64,000 nucleotides of DNA. It comes from Planctomycetota bacterium (lineage in GTDB: Bacteria > Planctomycetota > J058 > JAJDCP01). The stretch's first letter is position 1. Every line of letters begins with the position of its first letter. The stretch lies in assembly GCA_029260765.1 (NCBI GenBank), contig JAJDCP010000177.1, forward strand, positions 1 to 64,000. Reading direction: 5' to 3'. This document shows positions 1 to 7,829 of this stretch, piece by piece. The notes under the pieces were generated by a model, which was given only the letters and a program-made list of their open reading frames with translations, ran no database searches and had not been told where the DNA came from. Both the position numbers and the translations under genes were made by a program.

Positions 1-209
1 TGGGTGCGGATCTCGAACTGTTCCCGCGACTTCTTGTCGACAAAGGGTCCTCGCAGAACCGTGTACCGCTCGATCGAGGTCGGGAGCGGAATCGGGCCCT
101 TGACCACCGCGTTCGTCTTGCGAGCGGCCGTGACGATTTTCCAGGCCGACTTGTCGAGAAGCTCGTGATCGTAGGCTTCCATTCGAATTCTAATGCGCTT
201 GACCGTCAT
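1..209 (-). CDS. rpsJ: 30S ribosomal protein S10 (partial, C-terminus outside window)
   Basis: The reverse strand reads MTVKRIRIRMEAYDHELLDK and continues with the S10 signature ARKTNAVVKGPIPLPTSIER, so this is the N-terminal two thirds of S10, a 30S head protein that also serves as NusE in transcription antitermination. The gene runs off the left edge of the window. It starts with ATG after a weak GGGAA Shine-Dalgarno sequence. It is the first gene of what is normally the S10 operon, and it has its own promoter just behind fusA, about 230 bases upstream. Identity is certain; only the length is unknown. Confidence 0.95.
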   Translation of the reverse strand, partial: MTVKRIRIRMEAYDHELLDKSAWKIVTAARKTNAVVKGPIPLPTSIERYTVLRGPFVDKKSREQFEIRT

Positions 210-439
210 TCTTGTTCCCGTCCTGGCCCGCCACGGACCGCCTGGGCCACATGTTTGTGGCTACGCTTGTCTGTCTCGTTTTCCACTGAAGCTGCGGACC
301 GAGCCGCGCATTCAGGGCTAACCGGCGCCCTGTAGGCGCCGGGGGGATATTCCGCCAAAGCCCTTTAATCTCAGGCGCTTCGGTTCCTCGCAAAGAGTTG
401 GGTGAGTGACCCAGTTCTCGGCCATTTGCAGGGCGGTAA
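210..439 (-). promoter_or_regulatory. Untranslated leader of the S10 operon with a strong hairpin
   Basis: About 220 bases separate the predicted transcription start from the rpsJ start codon and hold no gene. The leader contains a perfect 8-bp stem at 322-342 (CCGGCGCC, loop of five, GGCGCCGG) with no T-run after it on the transcribed strand, so it looks structural rather than a classical terminator. In Escherichia coli the S10 leader is bound by L4 to repress the operon; a comparable role here is inference only. Confidence 0.5.
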
Positions 440-467
440 ATTGTATGTTTGCTGGCTATCTTGTCAA
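440..467 (-). promoter_or_regulatory. Sigma70-type promoter for rpsJ/S10 operon
   Basis: On the minus strand TTGACA (462-467) is followed after 16 bases by TACAAT (440-445). Both boxes are near consensus. The -35 box lies only about nine bases past the fusA stop codon. This gives the S10 operon independent transcription from the upstream str genes. Confidence 0.7.
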
Positions 468-475
468 CGTTTTCC

Positions 476-2524
476 TCAGAAGAATTTCGGCGCCAGATGC
501 TCCGGGACAGGCGCGTACTCACAGGGTTCCATCGAAAACGCGGCCCGCCCCTGGGACAGGGAACGGACGGTGGTCGAATACCCGAACATCGACGACAGGG
601 GGACGGTGCCAGACAGGATTCTGTCGTCTCCGCTCATCGCGACGTCTTTGATCGAGGCGCGGCGCCCATTCAGGTCATGGATGATGTTCCCGTAGAACTC
701 TGTAGGAACTTGAATCTCGAATTGCATGAAGGGTTCGAGTAGCACCGTGCCCTGTTCTTCCAGCGCGTCCTTGAATGCGATCGACGCAGCAGCGGCGAAA
801 GCTTCAGGCGAGGAGTCTGCTGGATCGAAGGCACCACCCGTGCATGTAACTCTGATGTTGATGACTGGATAACCCCAGGTCAGCCCGCTCTCGGCGGCCC
901 CCCGGATGGCCTCTTTGATCGAGGGCCAGTACTGTTCGGGGATCTCTTCGACGTCGGGTTCGACCACCACTTCGACTTTGCCGAGCTCGGGCAGGGGCTC
1001 GATATGGAGTTTCACCAGGGCGAATTGGTTTTGGCCTGCTCCCTGGCGGACGAACTCATGGCTGCCCACGATGACCTTTCCGACCGTCTGTTTGTATGCG
1101 ACCCGCGGCCTGCCGACATTCGCCTGCACCGAGAATTCGCGGATCAGTCGGTTGCGGATCACATCGAGATGCAGCTCTCCCATCCCCGAGATGATGATCT
1201 GGCCGGTCTCCGCATCGATGCGTTGCCGAAACGTTGGGTCCTCTTTCGCGATCCGGGCCAGCACTTCGAGGAGTTTGTCCTTGTCGGCAAGCGTGCGTGG
1301 CTCGATGGCCATCGAGATGACGGTCTCGGGAAATGCGATGGAGCCCAACAGGATAGGCTTTTCTTTTGCGCAGAGAGTGTCACCGGTAGCAGTGAATTTC
1401 AGCCCCATCACCGCAACGATATCACCAGCGACGGCCTCTTTGATCTGCGTGCGTTCGTTGGCATGCATTACCAGCAGGCGCATCAGGCGCTCTTTGCGGT
1501 TGCGGGTGGCGTTGTGCACGGCCTGGCCCAGCTTGGCGATGCCGGAATAGATGCGCAAGAAGTACAGCTCGCCGTGGTCCGAGGTGTGCACCTTGAAACA
1601 TAGAGCGGAGAAAGGCGCCTTCGGGCTGAGTTTGCGTTCTTCAGGCTTGCCGGTCTTGGGGTTGCTGCCTTCGATCGACCCGAGGTCTTTGGGCGAAGGC
1701 AAGTAGTCGACCACGCCGTCGAGCAGAGGTTGCACTCCGATGTTCTTCAGAGCGGAGCCGCAAAAGATCGGCGTGAAGAGCGATTGCAGCACTCCCTTGC
1801 GGATGGCCGCTTTCAGCTCGTCGATTTCGATGACCTCGTCTTCGAGATAGCGGCCCATCAGCCCATCGTCGACCTCGACGGCCGTCTCTATCAGCTCTGC
1901 GCGGTGGAGCTCGACGGTTTCGAGCATAGACTCGGGGATCTCCTGCTCTTCGATCCGTGCACCCTGCTTGCCTTCGAAGCGCAGCAGCTTCTGGGACAGC
2001 AGGTCCACGACCCCGCTCAGCTCGTTTCCCTGGCCGACAGGTAGCTGTAACAGAAGCGGGCGTACATTCAGCTTGGTGCGGATGCCCTCGACCGCTGCGT
2101 GGAAGTCCGCGCCTGTTCGGTCGAGCTTGTTGACGAAAATCAGCCGCGGCACGTTGTAACGATTCGCTTGCTTCCAGACGGTCTCCGATTGCGCCTGGAC
2201 CCCAGCCACACCACAGAAGACTCCGATCGCGCCGTCGAGCACCCGCAAAGAACGCTCGACCTCGGCAGTGAAGTCAACATGGCCGGGTGTATCGATGATG
2301 TTGATGCGGGCATCACCCCAGTCGACGCTGGTTGCCGCACTGGTGATGGTGATGCCGCGCTCTTTCTCCTCCTGCATCCAATCGGTCACCGTGGTCCCGT
2401 GATGGACCTCGCCCATCTTGTGTTGCCGCTTGGTGAAGAAGAGGATGCGCTCAGTGGTCGTCGTCTTGCCGGCATCGATGTGGGCGATGATGCCAATGTT
2501 GCGCATCTTGCTCGCAGCGACCAT
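476..2524 (-). CDS. fusA: Translation elongation factor G
   Basis: EF-G is the GTPase that drives tRNA-mRNA translocation on the ribosome. The chosen ATG at 2524 gives MVAASKMRNIGIIAHIDAGK and sits six bases after a GGAGGC Shine-Dalgarno; an upstream in-frame ATG at 2584 lacks support. Length is 682 residues, slightly short for the family. G motifs are visible: AHIDAGKTTTTE, the switch I GITIT, DTPGH and NKLD. Domain IV departs from canonical EF-G: the usual GGRGQYG is GAGQNQFA, and the tip His (His583 in E. coli) aligns with Asp near residue 567. This raises the possibility of a spdEFG-type or otherwise specialised EF-G, although the gene is in the classical str position after rpsL and rpsG. 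EF-G identity is sure; the subtype is not. Confidence 0.93.
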   Translation of the reverse strand: MVAASKMRNIGIIAHIDAGKTTTTERILFFTKRQHKMGEVHHGTTVTDWMQEEKERGITITSAATSVDWGDARINIIDTPGHVDFTAEVERSLRVLDGAIGVFCGVAGVQAQSETVWKQANRYNVPRLIFVNKLDRTGADFHAAVEGIRTKLNVRPLLLQLPVGQGNELSGVVDLLSQKLLRFEGKQGARIEEQEIPESMLETVELHRAELIETAVEVDDGLMGRYLEDEVIEIDELKAAIRKGVLQSLFTPIFCGSALKNIGVQPLLDGVVDYLPSPKDLGSIEGSNPKTGKPEERKLSPKAPFSALCFKVHTSDHGELYFLRIYSGIAKLGQAVHNATRNRKERLMRLLVMHANERTQIKEAVAGDIVAVMGLKFTATGDTLCAKEKPILLGSIAFPETVISMAIEPRTLADKDKLLEVLARIAKEDPTFRQRIDAETGQIIISGMGELHLDVIRNRLIREFSVQANVGRPRVAYKQTVGKVIVGSHEFVRQGAGQNQFALVKLHIEPLPELGKVEVVVEPDVEEIPEQYWPSIKEAIRGAAESGLTWGYPVINIRVTCTGGAFDPADSSPEAFAAAASIAFKDALEEQGTVLLEPFMQFEIQVPTEFYGNIIHDLNGRRASIKDVAMSGDDRILSGTVPLSSMFGYSTTVRSLSQGRAAFSMEPCEYAPVPEHLAPKFF

Positions 2525-2638
2525 GGTGTCGCCTCCGCTGTTTGGATCCAGAATGCAAAAAAGCACCTCGCAAGGTGCCTGCAACTCTGCGTGTCCACGG
2601 ACTTGGGGACGCCAGAGCCGAATGGGGCCCGGGCGTGC

Positions 2639-3112
2639 CTACCAGGTAAAGTGGCTGAATGCCTTGTTGGCTTCGGCCATCTTATGGGTGTTCTCGCGCA
2701 CGGTGATCGCAGCGCCTTCTTTCTTGAAGGCTGCGAGAATCTCGTCGGCAAGACGGATCGCCGTCGGGCGCCCCTTCTTCTTGCGCACTGCATCGAGCAG
2801 CCAGCGGATCGCCAGGGCCTGCTGACGGCGTGGACCGACGTCTTTCGGCACCTGGTAGTTGGCGCCACCGACGCGTTTGGAGCGTACTTCGACGAGCGGC
2901 TTGACGTTGTTGATTGCGGTCACGAACACGTCGACAGGGCTTTTGTCGGGAATCCGCTTCTTGACGCGATCAAGCGCCCCGTAGAACAGGTTGAACGCTA
3001 CGCTCTTCTTGCCGTCGCGCATCAAGCAGTTGACGAACTTGGAGACCAGCTTGTTCCCGAACTGGGGATCCCCAGTCAAGAAGCGCTCCGTGGATTTGAA
3101 GTGTTTGGGCAT
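2639..3112 (-). CDS. rpsG: 30S ribosomal protein S7
   Basis: The 157-residue protein begins MPKHFKSTERFLTGDPQFGN and contains the conserved GGANYQVPKDVGPRRQQALA segment and the C-terminal HKMAEANKAFSHF of S7. S7 nucleates assembly of the 30S head and contacts the E-site tRNA. Length is normal. The gene lies 17 bases after rpsL and about 114 bases before fusA, the standard str operon order. It is presumably translated from the polycistronic transcript starting at the tRNA-tuf promoter or an internal site that I could not identify. Confidence 0.97.
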   Translation of the reverse strand: MPKHFKSTERFLTGDPQFGNKLVSKFVNCLMRDGKKSVAFNLFYGALDRVKKRIPDKSPVDVFVTAINNVKPLVEVRSKRVGGANYQVPKDVGPRRQQALAIRWLLDAVRKKKGRPTAIRLADEILAAFKKEGAAITVRENTHKMAEANKAFSHFTW

Positions 3113-3129
3113 TTCCTATCTGACTCCGC

Positions 3130-3507
3130 TCAGCTTTTCTTGGGCGCTTTGGCACCGTACTTCGAACGCGATTGTTTTCTTCCGTCGACGCCGAGCGTAT
3201 CGTGGCAGCCACGGACTACATGGTAGCGGACACCCGGCAGGTCACGGACGCGTCCCCCGCGAATCAGCACGATCGAGTGCTCTTGCAGGTTGTGACCTTC
3301 ACCCGGAATGTACACAGTCACCTCTTTGCCGTTGGTGAGGCGGACCCTGGCGATCTTGCGCATCGCCGAATTGGGCTTCTTGGGGGTCATCGTCTTGACT
3401 TGCAGGCAATAGCCCCGTTTCTGTGGGCACGATTCGAGAATTGGGGATTTCGACTTCGTGCGGGACTGCTTTCGTCCCCTTTTTACCAACTGGTTGATCG
3501 TGGGCAT
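3130..3507 (-). CDS. rpsL: 30S ribosomal protein S12 with natural Arg88
   Basis: The 125-residue protein carries the S12 blocks CPQKRG, TPKKPNSAMRKIARVRLTNG and GHNLQEHSIVLIRGGRV. S12 lies at the decoding centre of the 30S subunit. Lys43, the main streptomycin site, is present. Position 88, normally Lys in the loop GGRVKDLPG, is Arg here: the codon at 3244-3246 reads CGT on the minus strand. In E. coli and Mycobacterium tuberculosis a Lys-to-Arg change at this residue gives streptomycin resistance, so intrinsic resistance is predicted. Asp89, the residue methylthiolated by RimO, is kept. Otherwise length and neighbours (rpoC upstream, rpsG downstream) are ordinary. Confidence 0.97.
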   Translation of the reverse strand: MPTINQLVKRGRKQSRTKSKSPILESCPQKRGYCLQVKTMTPKKPNSAMRKIARVRLTNGKEVTVYIPGEGHNLQEHSIVLIRGGRVRDLPGVRYHVVRGCHDTLGVDGRKQSRSKYGAKAPKKS

Positions 3508-3551
3508 CGCTGGAGATACTCCTCAAGTATGACTCGGTTTCCCGGCCAGGA

Positions 3552-6500
3552 TCACGCCGTCTTCGGCGCCTCGCTCTTGGCTCGGGCGTTGTTTTTTTCG
3601 CGCTCAAGGTCAGCCATGGTAGGCATGTGCTTGAGACGCCTGTTCAGGTAGCCCTTGAATCCAGTCCCTGCCGGAATCATGTGGCCGAGAATCACGTTCT
3701 CTTTCAGTCCCAACAACGGGTCTGTTCTGCCAGCCAGGGCTGCCTTCGTCAAGACTTTTGTGGTCTCTTGGAAGCTCGCCGCCGAAATGAAGCTCTCACT
3801 GTAAAGCGAGGCCTTGGTGATCCCGAGCAGAATCGGCCGGGCAGTTGCAGGCTTGCAGCCGTTCTCCTGGACGACGCGATTCTGTTCGCGGAAGCGGAAC
3901 TTGTCGACGATGGCAGCAGGCAGGAAGTGCGTATCACCCGGATCCTTGACTTCGAGCCGGCGCAGCATCTGGGCAAGGATGATCTCGATGTGCTTGTCAT
4001 TGATCGGCACACCCTGGAAGCGGTACACGCTCTGCACTTCTTCGAGCAGGTAGCGGTGCAGCTTCTCTTCGCCGCTGATACGCAGCACGTCACGCGGCAC
4101 CAATGAGCCACTGACCAGCGGTTCGCCCGCTTTGACACGGTCGCCTTTGTGCACGATCAGGTGCTTACCCATCGCGACCTGGTGCTCTTTCTCCATGCCG
4201 CTCTCGTGCCGCACGATGATCGTCCGCTTTCCGCGACGCTTCTCGCCGATTTCGACGACGCCGTCGATCTCAGCGATGGTCGCCGGATCCTTGGGCTTGC
4301 GCACCTCGAGGATCTCGGTCACCCGTGGCAGACCACCGGTGATGTCCTGTGTACCCACCTTGCCCTTGGTGGCTTGCGCCAGCAGGTCACCCGCGATCAC
4401 TTCCTGACCGTTGACGACATCGACATAGGCCTTCTCTGGAATCGGATAGACCGCGATGGGTTTGAAATTCGAGTCCTTCAGCACGATCTGCGGATGCAGG
4501 TCGCCCTTGTGCTCGATAACAACCGCGCGCTCCACGCCGGTCTTGGCATCCTTTTCTTTGCGGAAGGTTTTGCCTTCTTCGAAGTCCTCGAAGGTTACGG
4601 TACCCGGGAATTCTGCGCGAATCAGCAGGTTGTTCGGGTCCCAGGTACCGAGGACGGTCTTCTTCTTGCCCTTGGGCTTGATCATCTCGCCATCGGTCAC
4701 CTTGACTTCGGAGCCGTTGGGAATCGAACGCGAGTCGACGACCTTGCCCTTCTTGTTCTTGACCAGGATCTGCCCTTCGGACAACGCGATGCGGATGCCT
4801 TCGCGGTTGACCACGGTATGCAGATCCAAGTACTCGACCGTACCCTCGACATCCGTATCGATCCAAGCAAGGTCCCGGGTCGCGACACCGCCGATGTGGA
4901 ACGTACGCATGGTGAGCTGGGTGCCCGGCTCGCCAATCGACTGGGCGGCGATAATGCCAACAGCCGTACCCAACTCGACCAGCTGACCGCTGGAGAGGTC
5001 CATCCCGTAGCACAGCGCGCAAACGCCCAGGGGGGATTCGCAGGTCAACACCGACCGCACGCGCACCTTGGCCTTCGAACCGAGAGACTTGGTGACCTTG
5101 CGCGCCAGGTCGACGGTGTAGAGGTGGTTCTCTTCGATCATCACCTCGCCCGTCATCCGGTCGATGATGCTGGTTCGGGCGGTCCTGCCGTGCAGGATCT
5201 TGGGCAGCGGCACCTCGACACGGTTGCCCTTGAAGAGTGTCGTCTTGGTGATGCCGTTGGTCGTACCGCAGTCGTGCTCGTTGACGATCACGTTCTGGGC
5301 CACGTCGGCCAGCTTACGGGTCAGGTACCCCGAGTCGGCCGTCTTGAGAGCCGTGTCGGCCAGACCCTTGCGGGCACCGTGGGTCGAGGAGAAGTACTCG
5401 AGCACCATCAGACCTTCGCGGAAGCTGGCCTTGATCGGCGTCTCGATGATCGCGCCGGTCTTCGACGGCTTGGCCATCAGCCCGCGCATACCTGCCAGCT
5501 GGCGAATCTGCTGCTTACTACCGCGGGCACCGGATGCGAGCATGATGTAGATCGGATTGAGGCGCCGTGATCCGTCAGGACCATGGTCGTTCTTCAGCGA
5601 CTCGAGCATGTGGTCGCCCACCTGCTCGGTGGCATGCGTCCACTGGTCGATGATCTGGTTGTAGCGCTCCCCTTCGGTCATCACGCCGCGTCGGTAGTCG
5701 CGCATGATCTTGTCGACCTTGCCCTGCGTTTCCTCGAGCACCGCGAACTTGGCCTCGGGCATCACCAGGTCGTCGGCAGCGAAGCTGATGCCGGCGCGAG
5801 TGGCTTCTTTGAAGCCCAGCTCTTTGAGGTCGTCGAGCAACACAAGTGTCGCGTTGACTCCCAGCACCTGGTAGCAGTCGGCGATGATCTGGTTGACCAT
5901 CTTGCCGGTCAGGGTGTAGTTGTAGTAGTCCATGCCTTCGGGCAGGATGTCGTTGAAGACGATGCGGCCCGCGGTGGTCTCGTAGATCGGATCGGGGTCG
6001 TTGGCGAGCAGGCCTTTCTTCATCCCGGACTTCGCGAATGCCTTCCAGCGGACGCTCCGCTCCCCCTCGAGAAAGTTGAGTGGGGTCTCGGGGAGTGCCT
6101 TGTCGTCACCGCGGACCAGCAGGCTCTTTTTCATGCGGACGCGGACCGCGGCGTGGATGTGGATCTTGCTGTCCGAATACGCCAGCAGCACTTCCGACGG
6201 GCCGCTGAACGCCGTACCTTCTCCCAGGCGATCGGGAACGGTCGCCGTCAGCCAGTAGCAGCCGAGCACGATGTCCTGGCTGGGGCTGATGATCGGGCTG
6301 CCGTGGGCCGGCGAGAAGATGTTGTTGGTCGACAACATCAGCGTCGTCGCTTCGGTCTGGGCTTCGAGGGACAGAGGCAGGTGCACCGCCATCTGGTCGC
6401 CGTCGAAGTCCGCATTGAAGCCGGTACAGACCAGCGGGTGCAGTTTGATGGCGTTGCCTTCGATCAGGATCGGCTCAAATGCCTGGATGCCCATGCGGTG

Positions 6501-7769
6501 CAGGGTGGGGGCACGGTTGAGCAACACCGGGTGCTCGTGGATCACCTCTTCGAGGATGTCCCAGACTTCCTCTTCCTTACGCTCGAGCATCTTCTTTGCG
6601 CTCTTGATGGTGTCGGCGAGGCCGATCTCCTTCAGGCGCCGGATGATGAATGGCTGAAACAGCTCGAGAGCGATCTTCTTCGGCAATCCGCACTGGTGCA
6701 GGCGCAAGTCGGGCCCGACCACGATGACGGAGCGTGCGCTGTAGTCGACGCGTTTGCCCAGCAGGTTTTCCCGGAAGCGGCCCTGCTTGCCCTTGATCAT
6801 GTCGGTCAAGGACTTGAGGGGGCGGTTGTTCTGGGTCACCGGGCGCTTGCAGCGGTTGTTGTCGAACAGGGCGTCGACCGACTGCTGCAGCATGCGCTTT
6901 TCGTTGCAGATGATCACATCGGGGGCGTTGAGGTCGAGCAGCCGCTTGAGTCGGTTGTTGCGGTTGATCAGGCGCCGGTACAGATCGTTGAGATCGCTGG
7001 TGGCGAAGTTCCCACCCTCCAACGGAACCAACGGCCTCAGATCAGGCGGGATCACGGGGATCACATCAAGCACCAGCCAGGCGGGCTTGTTGTTGCTCTC
7101 TTTGATGGCGCAGACGGTGTCCAGCCGCTTGGTCAGATCCTTCTGCTTCTGCTTCGAACCGGTTTCTTTGATCTGCGTGCGCAGGTCAGACTCGAGCTCG
7201 GGCAGGTCGAGGCGCTCGAGAAGCTTTTTGACGGCCTCGGCGCCCATCCCAGCTTCGAACGCGTCGGCGCCGAAGGCTTCGACGGCTTCCTCGTACTCCT
7301 CCTTGGTAAGGAGCTGCTTTTCCTTCAGGGAGGTGTCGCCAGGTTCGATGACGATGTAGTCCTGAAAGTAGATCACGCGCTCGAGAGCCGAGGTCCGCTT
7401 GTTCAGAAGGCTGCCGAGACGGCTCGGCATCGCCTTGAAGAACCAGATATGCACGACGGGAGCGGCGAGATTGATGTGCCCCATCCGTTTGCGACGCACG
7501 CGAGAATTCGTGATCTCGACGCCGCAGCGCTCGCACTTCGTGCCTTTGTATTTGATGCCTTTGTAGCGCTGGCAGGAGCACTCCCAGTCGCGTTCCGGAC
7601 CGAAGATCTTCTCGCAGAACAGGCCATCCTTCTCGGAGCGGTAGCTCCGGTAGTTGATGGTCTCAGGGCGCTTGACTTCGCCAAACGACCATTTGCGAAC
7701 ATCTTCCGGTGATGCGAGCCGAATGTTCACCGACCCGTAGTCGTTGATCCGGTCGTAGATTCCCTCCAC
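3552..7769 (-). CDS. rpoC: DNA-directed RNA polymerase subunit beta-prime
   Basis: This 1405-residue protein contains the catalytic NADFDGDQMAVH, which holds the active-site magnesium, the N-terminal zinc site CSC...CERC and the second zinc site DCGTTNG...CESPLGVCALC. It forms the active centre and clamp with RpoB. Length matches the family. The start codon is GTG, placed five bases after GGAG at 7775-7778; this is the only good start near MEGIYDRINDYGSVNI. It follows rpoB by 60 bases and precedes rpsL by 44, so the three are probably one transcript. No internal stop or frameshift was seen. Confidence 0.98.
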   Translation of the reverse strand: MEGIYDRINDYGSVNIRLASPEDVRKWSFGEVKRPETINYRSYRSEKDGLFCEKIFGPERDWECSCQRYKGIKYKGTKCERCGVEITNSRVRRKRMGHINLAAPVVHIWFFKAMPSRLGSLLNKRTSALERVIYFQDYIVIEPGDTSLKEKQLLTKEEYEEAVEAFGADAFEAGMGAEAVKKLLERLDLPELESDLRTQIKETGSKQKQKDLTKRLDTVCAIKESNNKPAWLVLDVIPVIPPDLRPLVPLEGGNFATSDLNDLYRRLINRNNRLKRLLDLNAPDVIICNEKRMLQQSVDALFDNNRCKRPVTQNNRPLKSLTDMIKGKQGRFRENLLGKRVDYSARSVIVVGPDLRLHQCGLPKKIALELFQPFIIRRLKEIGLADTIKSAKKMLERKEEEVWDILEEVIHEHPVLLNRAPTLHRMGIQAFEPILIEGNAIKLHPLVCTGFNADFDGDQMAVHLPLSLEAQTEATTLMLSTNNIFSPAHGSPIISPSQDIVLGCYWLTATVPDRLGEGTAFSGPSEVLLAYSDSKIHIHAAVRVRMKKSLLVRGDDKALPETPLNFLEGERSVRWKAFAKSGMKKGLLANDPDPIYETTAGRIVFNDILPEGMDYYNYTLTGKMVNQIIADCYQVLGVNATLVLLDDLKELGFKEATRAGISFAADDLVMPEAKFAVLEETQGKVDKIMRDYRRGVMTEGERYNQIIDQWTHATEQVGDHMLESLKNDHGPDGSRRLNPIYIMLASGARGSKQQIRQLAGMRGLMAKPSKTGAIIETPIKASFREGLMVLEYFSSTHGARKGLADTALKTADSGYLTRKLADVAQNVIVNEHDCGTTNGITKTTLFKGNRVEVPLPKILHGRTARTSIIDRMTGEVMIEENHLYTVDLARKVTKSLGSKAKVRVRSVLTCESPLGVCALCYGMDLSSGQLVELGTAVGIIAAQSIGEPGTQLTMRTFHIGGVATRDLAWIDTDVEGTVEYLDLHTVVNREGIRIALSEGQILVKNKKGKVVDSRSIPNGSEVKVTDGEMIKPKGKKKTVLGTWDPNNLLIRAEFPGTVTFEDFEEGKTFRKEKDAKTGVERAVVIEHKGDLHPQIVLKDSNFKPIAVYPIPEKAYVDVVNGQEVIAGDLLAQATKGKVGTQDITGGLPRVTEILEVRKPKDPATIAEIDGVVEIGEKRRGKRTIIVRHESGMEKEHQVAMGKHLIVHKGDRVKAGEPLVSGSLVPRDVLRISGEEKLHRYLLEEVQSVYRFQGVPINDKHIEIILAQMLRRLEVKDPGDTHFLPAAIVDKFRFREQNRVVQENGCKPATARPILLGITKASLYSESFISAASFQETTKVLTKAALAGRTDPLLGLKENVILGHMIPAGTGFKGYLNRRLKHMPTMADLEREKNNARAKSEAPKTA

Positions 7770-7829
7770 GGCGTCTCCTCACCTGCTAATTAGGATTCGT
7801 GCTCAATCTGCCCGAGTTCTCGCCGACTC

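Noticed and set aside
5583..7712. Long open frame antisense to rpoC
   Set aside because: It mirrors the codon structure of rpoC, has no recognisable domain, and rpoC is certain.
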